From contig SLBH01000115.1 of NCBI GenBank assembly GCA_007126415.1, positions 1 to 8,277 of the forward strand: a stretch of 8,277 nucleotides of DNA. Direction: 5' to 3'. This document shows, piece after piece, positions 1-6,260 of this stretch. The DNA is from Spirochaetales bacterium. Lineage in GTDB: Bacteria > Spirochaetota > Spirochaetia > DSM-27196 > SLAA01. A program made the position numbers and the translations under genes. The notes beneath the pieces are model-generated. The model saw nothing but the letters and a program-made list of their open reading frames with translations. It searched no databases and was not told the origin of the DNA. Numbering within the stretch: position 1 is the first letter of the stretch; every line of letters starts with the position of its first letter.

Positions 1-143
1 ATCGCCGCGAACTCTTCATCCTGCACCGCCGCGACCGCGTCCACGCCTCGCTCAACCGCGCGCACCGCAAAGCCCTCACGCTGCAGACCGTCGACGAGAA
101 ACGCGCTGATCTTTGTGTCGTCCTCAACCACCAACACGCGCAT
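1..143 (-). CDS. Response regulator, OmpR-like receiver domain, N-terminal 47 codons (partial)
   Basis: The reverse strand from the ATG at 143 reads MRVLVVEDDTKISAFLVDGL and continues QREGFAVRAVERGVDAVAAV. This is the typical beginning of a CheY-like receiver domain: a hydrophobic first strand, the acidic metal-binding cluster E7-D8-D9, then the first helix and the EGF-x-V second strand. The pattern is closest to OmpR/PhoB-family two-component regulators, but the phosphoacceptor Asp (near residue 51) and any DNA-binding domain lie beyond the left edge, so the output domain is unknown. The start overlaps the end of mnmA by 20 bp in another frame, so the two are probably co-transcribed, with mnmA first. 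Only a weak, distant GGAG precedes the start, which fits coupling to mnmA translation. A partner histidine kinase may follow outside the window. The call as a receiver domain is strong; the subfamily is inference. Confidence 0.85.
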   Translation of the reverse strand, partial: MRVLVVEDDTKISAFLVDGLQREGFAVRAVERGVDAVAAVQDEEFAA

Positions 144-1356
144 CGTTTCGCACCGCGGGCTCCGACGAGCCCTTTGCGCCGCCTCGCTCGCGCTCAGCGC
201 CTCGCTCGCGCTCAGGTAGAGGGCCCTCGGGCGGAACCACGATACGCCCGGCGCCGAGACAGTGCTCGCCGTGGTAGAACACCGCGAACTGCCCCGGGGC
301 GACGCCGCGGTCGGGCCGCTCGATCGTGACCTCGAGTGCGCTCTCGGCGGCGGTCGATACCCCGCCGGCCGGGACACCGCCGCGCGCCCCGCCGTCGCCG
401 CGCGAGACGTCCTGCAGCGGGCGAATCCGGCACGGAATCTGTTGCGGCCCGTGACGCAGCTTGAGCGAGAGCTGCTCGTCGGCGGGCGTATCGCAGACCC
501 AGTGCAGGTCGACGACGTGAAAGCGGTCGCGCGCCTGCGCGGTCGCTTCGGCGCGGTGAGACACCACCACGGTGTTCTCGCTCGGGATCTTGTCCACCAC
601 GTACCAGGGCCCGCCCGAAAGGCCGAGCCCCTGGCGCTGTCCCACGGTGTAGAACCAGAACCCACGATGGCGGCCGAGCTCTTTTCCGGTCTCGCGCTCG
701 ACAATCACGCCGTCACGCTCGCCGAGGTAGTAGCGCACGAACTCCGGATAGCTGATGTTCCCAAGGAAGCAAATTCCTTGGCTGTCTTTGCGCGCTTTGT
801 TCGGCAGGTCGTAGCGCTCGGCGAGAAGGCGAACCTCGCGCTTCTGAAACTCACCGATCGGGAAGAGTGCGCGGCGTAGCTGCTGCTGCGTGAGGTGCGA
901 CAAGAAGTAGGTTTGGTCCTTCACCGGGTCCGGCGCGCACAGCAACCGTGTCCCGTCGTAGCGATGCTCGAGGCGCGCGTAATGGCCCGAGGCCACCCGG
1001 TCGACGCTCTCGTAGCCAATGCGCTCGAGAAACGCTCCGAACTTGATGCGGCGATTGCAGAAAATGTCGGGGCTTGGTGTTCGCCCGGCGGCTAACTCGT
1101 CGACGGCGTAGCGCACCACGGTATCGTAGTACTCGCGCTGCAGCGGAACCACCTGCAACGGCACATCAAAGCGCCGACAGACCGCACGCGCGTACTCGAG
1201 ATCTTCCTCCCAAGGGCATGAGCCGAGCCGGCGCATCTCGTCCTCGAGCCAGATTTTGAGATAGTAGGCGGTTATGTTGCGGTAACCGTCCTCAACCAAG
1301 CGCGCGAGCGCGGTGGAGCTATCGACACCGCCGGACAGCAGTACAGCAATCCTCAT
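124..1356 (-). CDS. mnmA: tRNA-specific 2-thiouridylase MnmA
   Basis: MnmA thiolates U34 of the Glu, Gln and Lys tRNAs in the cytoplasm, using ATP and sulfur relayed from a cysteine desulfurase. The 410-residue product has the PP-loop SGGVDSS (residues 8-14), FCNRRIKF with the presumed catalytic Cys100, GHYAR (124-128), KDQTYFL (146-152) and GICFLG with the second catalytic Cys196. A C-terminal beta-barrel region follows (about 230-375, including YTVGQRQGLG). The start ATG has GGGAG 11 nt upstream. The family is usually about 360 residues. The excess here is a Gly/Ala-rich insert (about 319-338, DNA 343-402) and a charged tail (about 373-410, rich in Glu, Arg and Gly) that contains an 18-bp tandem duplication. 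The gene is divergent to the mevalonate operon, and its 3' end overlaps the response regulator start by 20 bp. Family assignment is very secure; whether the extra segments matter is unknown. Confidence 0.96.
   Translation of the reverse strand: MRIAVLLSGGVDSSTALARLVEDGYRNITAYYLKIWLEDEMRRLGSCPWEEDLEYARAVCRRFDVPLQVVPLQREYYDTVVRYAVDELAAGRTPSPDIFCNRRIKFGAFLERIGYESVDRVASGHYARLEHRYDGTRLLCAPDPVKDQTYFLSHLTQQQLRRALFPIGEFQKREVRLLAERYDLPNKARKDSQGICFLGNISYPEFVRYYLGERDGVIVERETGKELGRHRGFWFYTVGQRQGLGLSGGPWYVVDKIPSENTVVVSHRAEATAQARDRFHVVDLHWVCDTPADEQLSLKLRHGPQQIPCRIRPLQDVSRGDGGARGGVPAGGVSTAAESALEVTIERPDRGVAPGQFAVFYHGEHCLGAGRIVVPPEGPLPERERGAERERGGAKGSSEPAVRNDARVGG
180..215. repeat. Perfect 18-bp tandem duplication inside the mnmA 3' end
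   Basis: The unit CGCCTCGCTCGCGCTCAG occurs twice without interruption (180-197 and 198-215). On the coding strand it adds six residues in frame, giving the repeated Glu-Arg-Glu-Arg-Gly block in the charged C-terminal tail of MnmA. Its in-frame length and its place outside the conserved fold suggest replication slippage in a tolerant tail. Confidence 0.9.
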
Positions 1357-1367
1357 AGTTCGTCATT

Positions 1368-1372
1368 CTCCC
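1368..1372 (-). promoter_or_regulatory. Ribosome binding site of mnmA
   Basis: GGGAG on the minus strand lies 11 nt upstream of the mnmA ATG (1354-1356). The spacing is slightly long but supports this start, which also gives the canonical MnmA N-terminus immediately before the SGGVDSS loop. Confidence 0.55.
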
Positions 1373-1442
1373 GGGAAACCCGTTCGCCTGCAAGACTACC
1401 ATGTTCGAGCGCAAATTTCGGGCCACACGAGCGTTCGCTATC

Positions 1443-1471
1443 ACTATATTAGGTGCGTGTAGGTGCGTGAC
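1443..1471 (-). promoter_or_regulatory. Candidate sigma-70 promoter for mnmA
   Basis: On the minus strand TATAGT (1443-1448) matches the -10 consensus at five of six positions. At a 17-bp spacing there is only a weak -35, GTCACG (1466-1471, three of six). It lies about 90 bp upstream of the mnmA start in the AT-richer divergent region. The tandem decamers (1450-1469) cover its spacer and part of the -35, so a protein bound there would affect this promoter. An alternative -10 on the + strand, TATATT (1445-1450), uses the same AT-rich patch. Assignment is tentative. Confidence 0.3.
1450..1469. repeat. Tandem 10-bp direct repeat in the divergent promoter region
   Basis: TAGGTGCGTG is present twice back to back (1450-1459 and 1460-1469), so the copies are spaced one helical turn apart. 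It sits upstream of the predicted -35 of the mevalonate operon and over the candidate mnmA promoter. Direct repeats one turn apart often bind response regulators of the OmpR type, and such a regulator gene begins at 143. That link is only speculative; a chance slippage duplication is also possible. Confidence 0.6.
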
Positions 1472-1473
1472 GT

Positions 1474-1502
1474 TTGCAATCGGTGTAACAACATGTTACA
1501 CT
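1474..1502 (+). promoter_or_regulatory. Candidate sigma-70 promoter of the mevalonate operon
   Basis: TTGCAA (1474-1479, four of six to TTGACA) and TACACT (1497-1502, four of six to TATAAT) are separated by 17 bp. This would start transcription near 1508-1510 and leave a leader of about 30 nt before the mvaS ATG. The surrounding 1440-1540 stretch is clearly AT-richer than the rest of the window. The -10 box overlaps the inverted repeat at 1483-1501, a placement typical of a repressor operator. It is read by eye from consensus similarity only. Confidence 0.45.
1483..1501. promoter_or_regulatory. Perfect inverted repeat, likely operator for a dimeric repressor
   Basis: GTGTAACAACATGTTACAC is an exact dyad: 8-bp arms (GTGTAACA and TGTTACAC) around a 3-bp centre ACA. 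It sits 39 bp upstream of the mvaS start and covers the end of the spacer and most of the -10 element of the predicted operon promoter. With such a short loop and no following T-run it is unlikely to be a terminator. Size and symmetry fit a dimeric helix-turn-helix regulator (TetR-, GntR- or MarR-like). The cognate protein is not in this window. Confidence 0.65.
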
Positions 1503-1539
1503 CACTTGATAAATTATTAACTTAAGGTTGGTCAATTCT

Positions 1540-2820
1540 ATGACAGACCCCGCAGTAGGCATCGGAGACCTTGCGGTTTACATCCCGGAACCCTGCATGA
1601 AACTCGATACCCTGGTGGAGTACCGCGTTAACGGCGACGCCAAGATGGAACGTCGCCTTCGCCGCGCGGTTGAGTCCACCGGCCAGCGCTCGATGCGGTA
1701 TCCCCAGATATGGCAAGACAATGCTACGCTCGCCGCCCAGGCCGGGCATGGTCTGCTCACGCAAAACCGTGAGTTGGACCTATCGAAGCTTCGCTACCTC
1801 GCGGTGGGAACCGAGACCAGTGTCGACCTCTCGAAGCCGGTTGCAGCCTATGTAGAGGGCATGCTGCAGAACGCAGGGCACGAGGTACCCGACTCGATCT
1901 CAACCTTTCAGGTGCAGCACGCCTGCGCCGGAGGAACCATCTCGATCATGAGCGTCGGCGCGCTTCTGCGAGCATCGGCGCGACAGGGCGAAACCGGAAT
2001 CGTAATCTGCTCCGACATCGCTCGCTACGAAACCGCGACCACCGCCGAGATTACGCAAGGCGCCGGGGCGGTCGCGATGTTGATCGAGACCAATCCGCGC
2101 CTCGTTGAGCTGGACATCTCCACGCAAGGGTACTGCTCGCGCGACGTCGACGATTTTTTCCGGCCGCTGGACTCGGTAACCGCCAAAGTCAAGGGCGGTT
2201 ACTCGGTACAGTGCTACCACGAAGCGCTCGACGTGGCGTTTCGCGATCATTGTGAGCGAACCGGAGAGGAGCCGCGCAAGGCGCTCGAGAACACCGACAT
2301 GTTCGTGCTCCACATACCGTTCCAGAAGATGGCCTGGATCGCGATCCATCGCCTCTTGAGCGAGCATCTACACCTGCCGTCGGAGAAGATCGACGCCTTC
2401 TTGAGCGAGCGCGGATTTCACGCCGCCACCGACCCTGCCGCGCGTATCGGGAATATCTACTCGGGCGCGGCCTACCTCTCGCTCGCGTTTTATCTCAAGG
2501 ATCGCTTCGAGACACTCGGCGACGAGATCGTCGGTAAGCGCATTCTGCTCGCGTCCTACGGTTCCGGTAACACCATGTCGGTCATGCGCGGACGCGTCGC
2601 CGCCGGCGCGCCCGAGGTCATCAAAAACTGGGACCTCAACGCACTGTGGAACCGCAGCTGCGAGGAGTCGTTCGAAACCTACGAGCGCTGGATCGAGGCT
2701 CCCCTGAAACCCGAGCGTTACAACGAGATTGTGTCGCAGGAGTCTGAGAAGATTCCGCACGGTTCGTTTTACCTATCCGGCATTCGAGACGACGGCTACC
2801 GTGAGTACGCCTTCAAGTAG
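1540..2820 (+). CDS. mvaS: Hydroxymethylglutaryl-CoA synthase
   Basis: The enzyme condenses acetyl-CoA with acetoacetyl-CoA to HMG-CoA, the entry step of the mevalonate pathway, in the cytosol. The 426-residue product has the catalytic triad in thiolase-fold context: Glu92 in VGTETSVD, Cys129 in HACAGGT and His258 in HIPFQKM (258-264). It also has IGNIYSGA (303-310) and the late SYGSG (339-343). The Cys context differs from the EACY-G/A-AT of Gram-positive enzymes. Length is a little over the usual bacterial size of about 385-400. I chose the ATG at 1540, with AAGG (1524-1527) 12 nt upstream. An in-frame TTG at 1528 would add four residues but directly abuts that AAGG. It is the first gene of the operon, downstream of the candidate promoter and operator, and overlaps fni by 20 bp. 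Polyketide-type HMGS relatives exist, but the operon context settles the role. Confidence 0.95.
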   Translation: MTDPAVGIGDLAVYIPEPCMKLDTLVEYRVNGDAKMERRLRRAVESTGQRSMRYPQIWQDNATLAAQAGHGLLTQNRELDLSKLRYLAVGTETSVDLSKPVAAYVEGMLQNAGHEVPDSISTFQVQHACAGGTISIMSVGALLRASARQGETGIVICSDIARYETATTAEITQGAGAVAMLIETNPRLVELDISTQGYCSRDVDDFFRPLDSVTAKVKGGYSVQCYHEALDVAFRDHCERTGEEPRKALENTDMFVLHIPFQKMAWIAIHRLLSEHLHLPSEKIDAFLSERGFHAATDPAARIGNIYSGAAYLSLAFYLKDRFETLGDEIVGKRILLASYGSGNTMSVMRGRVAAGAPEVIKNWDLNALWNRSCEESFETYERWIEAPLKPERYNEIVSQESEKIPHGSFYLSGIRDDGYREYAFK

Positions 2821-3976
2821 CGATACCCCGAGCGGTCGCGGGGGCATCGGCGGCGTCTCCGGGGCCGACGAGACCCACGCACTCGGCGAGCGTAAGACGC
2901 AGCACCTCGAGATTTGTCTCGACGACACTCGCTACCGTGTGGAGACCGGAAGCTCAGGCTTAGAGCATCTCGGCTTCCTGCACCAGGCGCTTCCTGAGAT
3001 ATCCGACGACGAGATCGATACCGGTATCGAGTTTCTCGGTAAGCAGATTCGGCTCCCGCTGTTCATCTCGTCGATGACCGGCGGATCCGAGGCCGGCTAC
3101 CGCGCCAACAAGGAGCTCGTGCGCGCCGCGCAGGCCACCGGCATTCCGGTCGGAATGGGCTCGATCCGCATTCTCTTTCGTAAACCCGAAGTCTTCGATC
3201 ACTTTGCGTTCAAAAAGATTGCCCCGGACGTACCGATATTCGCAAACCTCGGCGGCGTGCAAACACGCGAGATGAAACACCGCGAGGTCTTCGAACTGCT
3301 CAAAAAGCTCGAGGTCGACGGCGTCGCGATCCACCTCAACCCGGGTCAAGAGCTCTTTCAGTCGGACGGCGACCGCGACTTCCGCGGCGTGTTTGACGGC
3401 ATCCGCCGTTTTGTAGACGGCTGCCCGGTTCCGGTCATCGTGAAAGAGACCGGGTTCGGGATAGAGCCGCGCCTGGTCCGGCGCTTGATCGACGCCGGGG
3501 TGTCGTACATAGACCTCGCCGGCAGCGGCGGTACCAACTGGGTGCAGGTCGAGGCGTATCGCGCTACGCCGTCCGAGCGAGCCGCGGCCGAGGAGTTCCA
3601 GAACTGGGGCTACGGCACCGGCGTACTCCTCGGCGCGCTCGAGGGACAGCCTGAGGCCGAGGGCCGCATACTGGCATCCGGTGGGCTGCGCACCGGGCTC
3701 GATATGGCGAAATCACTTGCAGTGGGAGCGCACGCGGCCGGGTACGCGCTTCCGTTTATCCGCGCGGTACACGAGGGTGGCGCCGAACAGGCGGTCGCGC
3801 TGGTGGAACGCTACGAGAAGGTGCTACGCACCGCAATGCTGTTGACCGGTTCCCGCACCGTCGCCGATCTGCGCAGCGGACGCATGGTGCGCACCCCGGC
3901 CTTTCGCGAGTCTGTGCGTACCCTCCGCTCCGCGATCGCAGAGGAAGGCCACCGCGGCACAACGCCGGGAACGTAA
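2801..3976 (+). CDS. fni: Isopentenyl-diphosphate isomerase, type 2 (FMN-dependent)
   Basis: This flavoenzyme interconverts IPP and DMAPP using reduced FMN, with NAD(P)H and Mg2+. The 391-residue TIM-barrel protein shows RKTQHLEICL (31-40, the usual N-terminus of the family), MTGG (92-95), HLNPGQE (178-184, with Gln183 and the Mg-binding Glu184), the flavin-contacting lysine in VKETGFG (Lys215) and the phosphate-binding GSGGTNW (241-247). LASGGLRTGLDMAK (291-304) and the following GA segment complete the FMN phosphate site. I place the start at GTG 2801, inside the last 20 bp of mvaS. The longer frame back to 2729 would lie wholly inside mvaS and add unrelated residues, and no later start keeps the RKTQH motif. 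Residues 1-30 are a Ser/Gly-rich leader absent from typical family members. The next gene begins 2 bp after the stop. No type 1 isomerase is seen here. Confidence 0.95.
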   Translation: MSTPSSSDTPSGRGGIGGVSGADETHALGERKTQHLEICLDDTRYRVETGSSGLEHLGFLHQALPEISDDEIDTGIEFLGKQIRLPLFISSMTGGSEAGYRANKELVRAAQATGIPVGMGSIRILFRKPEVFDHFAFKKIAPDVPIFANLGGVQTREMKHREVFELLKKLEVDGVAIHLNPGQELFQSDGDRDFRGVFDGIRRFVDGCPVPVIVKETGFGIEPRLVRRLIDAGVSYIDLAGSGGTNWVQVEAYRATPSERAAAEEFQNWGYGTGVLLGALEGQPEAEGRILASGGLRTGLDMAKSLAVGAHAAGYALPFIRAVHEGGAEQAVALVERYEKVLRTAMLLTGSRTVADLRSGRMVRTPAFRESVRTLRSAIAEEGHRGTTPGT

Positions 3977-3978
3977 CT

Positions 3979-5256
3979 GTGTCGAAGCTTCCGAGATCGT
4001 TTCGAAAGCAGAACGTTCGCGAGCGCAATCGCCTACTCGGCGAGCTACTGGAGCTGTCGAGCACCGAGCGTCGCGCGCTTATCGAGGACCCCGAGCTCCT
4101 CGATCTCGCCGATGTAATGGTCGAGAGCGCGGTGGGCTTCATGCCGCTCCCGCTCGGCGTCGCGACCGGGTTTCGGATAGACGGGCGCTCGGTCGATATC
4201 CCGATGGCCACCGAGGAACCGTCGGTTATTGCGGCGGCCGGGTACGCCGGTACGATCATCGCCCGCGCAGGCGGTTTCACCACATGGGCGGACGAGCCGC
4301 GTATGAGCGCGCAGGTCTTTCTCGAGCAGGTGCCGCCGGAGCGCGAGGCTGCGCTGCGCGCCGCTGAACCGCAGGTGGCGGAGGCGGTTGCCCCGCTGCT
4401 CGACTCGATGCGGCGCCGGGGCGGCGGCTTCCGCGGCTTGCGGGTGCGCCGCGTAGCAAGCGGGCCGGCGGCGCGGCGCGGTGTGGTCTGCGTGGAGCTC
4501 GAGATCGATGTGCGCGACGCGATGGGGGCCAACGTCCTCAACAGCGCCGCGGAAGCCGCCGCCCCGGTGATAGAGCGCGCCGCCGGAGCGCGCAGCGTAA
4601 TCGCGATCCTGACCAACGCCGCGCGCGAGCGTAAAGCGGGTGCGTCGTTTCGAGTACCGTTGTCGAGGTTGCGCCGCGGTAAGCTCGGCGGCGCCGAGCT
4701 CGCGCAGCGTATCGTCGTCGCAAACGAGATCGCGCTCTCGGACCCCGAGCGCGCGGTCACGCACAACAAAGGAATCATGAACGGTATCACCGCGCTTGCG
4801 CTTGCAACCGCAAACGACACGCGCGCGCTCGAGGCTGCGGTGCACGCCTACGCTGCGCGCGACGGCGCATACCGGGCGCTCACCGAGTACCGCATAGAGG
4901 GCGATGCAGTCGTCGGTGAGCTCGCGGCGCCGCTCGCGTTCGGCACGGTCGGCGGCGCAACCGCGTTTCACCCCGCCGCGCGCGCCGCGCTCCGCCTGCT
5001 CGGCGATCCCGGCGCCACCGAGCTCGCGCGCATCGCCGCCGCGCTCGGGCTCGCACAGAACTTCGCAGCGGTGCTCGCTTTGGTTTCCGAAGGCATACAG
5101 GCCGGCCACATGCGCTTGCACGCCAACCGCTTGGCCTACAACGCCGGCGCCCGCGGAGAGGAGATTGCTCGGGTCGCGGAGCGCGTGGTAGAGCTCGGCA
5201 GCTTCAACGCCGAGACCGCGGCACGCGAACTGAGCGCGATAAGGAGCTCCCGATGA
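3979..5256 (+). CDS. mvaA: Hydroxymethylglutaryl-CoA reductase, class II
   Basis: The enzyme reduces HMG-CoA to mevalonate with two NAD(P)H, the committed step. The 425-residue soluble product has no membrane anchor and follows the class II layout. Visible motifs are EEPSV (79-83, catalytic Glu80), DAMGANVLN (180-188), HNKGIMNGI (262-270, catalytic Lys264), Asp280 in NDTRALEA, VGGAT (324-328) and GHMRLHA (376-382, catalytic His377). All four catalytic residues are therefore present. Ala/Arg-rich sequence is frequent and follows the high GC. The start is GTG, 2 bp after the fni stop, with GGGA 8 nt upstream at the fni 3' end. The stop overlaps the mvaD start as ATGA. In an operon with a complete route to IPP it must work in the biosynthetic direction, unlike the degradative Pseudomonas mevalonii enzyme. 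Cofactor preference is not certain from sequence. Confidence 0.96.
   Translation: MSKLPRSFRKQNVRERNRLLGELLELSSTERRALIEDPELLDLADVMVESAVGFMPLPLGVATGFRIDGRSVDIPMATEEPSVIAAAGYAGTIIARAGGFTTWADEPRMSAQVFLEQVPPEREAALRAAEPQVAEAVAPLLDSMRRRGGGFRGLRVRRVASGPAARRGVVCVELEIDVRDAMGANVLNSAAEAAAPVIERAAGARSVIAILTNAARERKAGASFRVPLSRLRRGKLGGAELAQRIVVANEIALSDPERAVTHNKGIMNGITALALATANDTRALEAAVHAYAARDGAYRALTEYRIEGDAVVGELAAPLAFGTVGGATAFHPAARAALRLLGDPGATELARIAAALGLAQNFAAVLALVSEGIQAGHMRLHANRLAYNAGARGEEIARVAERVVELGSFNAETAARELSAIRSSR
5241..5246 (+). promoter_or_regulatory. Strong ribosome binding site of mvaD
   Basis: AAGGAG lies 6 nt before the mvaD ATG (5253), within the last codons of mvaA. It is the best Shine-Dalgarno match in the operon and fixes the start at the ATGA overlap. 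Confidence 0.85.
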
Positions 5257-6260
5257 GCAGTTCCCTCGCGGACGATCTGGACGGCACGGCGGTCTCGTAC
5301 ACCGCCACGGCTCATCCGAGCCTCGCACTGGTGAAGTACTGGGGCAAGCTCCCCGGCGGGGTCAATCTGCCCGCGACCACGAGTATCGCGGTGACGCTCG
5401 ACCAACTCTCTAGTCGCGTCACGGTACGCGCGGCCACGCGCGACCGCGTAACGCTCGACGGCGCCGAGGCGGCGGTCGAGCGGTTCACCCCGTTTTTTGA
5501 CGCGGTTCGCGCTCGGCTCGAGAGCTCGGTTCGGTTTAGGGTCGAGAGCACCAACAACTTCCCGACCGCCGCCGGGCTCGCGAGTTCGTCGTCCGGCTTC
5601 GCCGCGCTCGCGCTCGCCTGCAGCGCCTGCGCCTCGCCCAACCGCACACCGCTTTCGCCGAGTGAGCTTTCGAAGCTCGCGCGCGTAGGCTCCGGTTCGG
5701 CCGCGCGTGCATTGTTCGGAGGATTCACGCGTTGGTCGCGCGGTGCCGTGGCGGCCGAGCAGCTTCACCCCGCCGAACACTGGCCGGAGCTCCGCGTGGT
5801 GGTGCTCAAGATGTCCGCCGCCGCGAAGGGTGTTTCTTCGCGAGAGGCGATGGAGCGAACGCGCCTTACCTCGCCGTACTTCGCACCGTGGGTCGAGAAC
5901 AACGCGGCGCCGGCGCTCGAGGCCGAGCGCGCGCTTGCCGAGCGTGACCTCGAGCGGCTCGGAACGGTCGCTCGGCACAGCTATCTCCGCATGTTCGCGA
6001 CGATGCTCGGCGCCGATCCCCCGGTGTTGTATTGGCTACCGGCGAGTGTGGCCGCGATCAAGCGCTGCGAGCAGCTACGGGGGGCAGGTGTTGCGGCATT
6101 CGAGACCATGGATGCCGGGCCCCAGGTGAAGGTCCTCACCATCAAAGATCATCTCGAGGCGGTTCTCCCCGCGCTCGCAGAGGTGAGCGAGGTCTTCACG
6201 GTCTGCAGCCCGGGCCCCGACGCAGCGCTCGGCGGCTCACAGGAGAGCGCCCCGAAATGA
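5253..6260 (+). CDS. mvaD: Diphosphomevalonate decarboxylase
   Basis: This GHMP-superfamily enzyme converts mevalonate 5-diphosphate to IPP, releasing CO2 and using ATP. The 335-residue product has ALVKYWGK (25-32) followed by NLPATTSIAVTLD (38-50), the ATP loop FPTAAGLASSSSGFAAL (103-119), GSGSAARALFGGF (146-158) and TMDAGPQVK (285-293) with the catalytic Asp287. These are diagnostic for the decarboxylase rather than for a phosphomevalonate decarboxylase or a kinase. Length is normal. Its presence shows the classical rather than the archaeal type of mevalonate pathway. It overlaps mvaA by ATGA at its start and PMK by ATGA at its end, so coupling on both sides is likely. No key residue is missing. 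Confidence 0.96.
   Translation: MSSSLADDLDGTAVSYTATAHPSLALVKYWGKLPGGVNLPATTSIAVTLDQLSSRVTVRAATRDRVTLDGAEAAVERFTPFFDAVRARLESSVRFRVESTNNFPTAAGLASSSSGFAALALACSACASPNRTPLSPSELSKLARVGSGSAARALFGGFTRWSRGAVAAEQLHPAEHWPELRVVVLKMSAAAKGVSSREAMERTRLTSPYFAPWVENNAAPALEAERALAERDLERLGTVARHSYLRMFATMLGADPPVLYWLPASVAAIKRCEQLRGAGVAAFETMDAGPQVKVLTIKDHLEAVLPALAEVSEVFTVCSPGPDAALGGSQESAPK

Noticed and set aside
262..879. Plus-strand open frame of 205 codons opposite mnmA
   Set aside because: Shadow of mnmA; no family resemblance, while the opposite strand has all MnmA catalytic motifs.
1483..1501. Inverted repeat as an intrinsic terminator
   Set aside because: The stem is AT-rich with a 3-nt loop, no T-run follows, and it lies upstream of genes on both sides; an operator is more plausible.
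1528..1539. TTG start four codons upstream for mvaS
   Set aside because: TTG directly follows the only Shine-Dalgarno-like AAGG, leaving no spacing; ATG 1540 is better placed.
3756..4820. Minus-strand open frame of 354 codons spanning fni and mvaA
   Set aside because: Ser/Arg/Ala low-complexity product lying across two real genes on the other strand; a GC-driven artefact.
4045..5328. Long open frame on the minus strand opposite mvaA (427 codons)
   Set aside because: It is antisense to a secure HMG-CoA reductase, its composition is Arg/Ala/Gly-rich as expected for a high-GC shadow, and it contains no recognisable motif.
6032..6256. Upstream extension of the phosphomevalonate kinase frame by 75 codons
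   Set aside because: This part overlaps the mvaD coding region, including its catalytic TMDAGP segment, and encodes Arg/Gly-rich sequence; the ATGA start at 6257 precedes the GHMP first motif at the normal distance.
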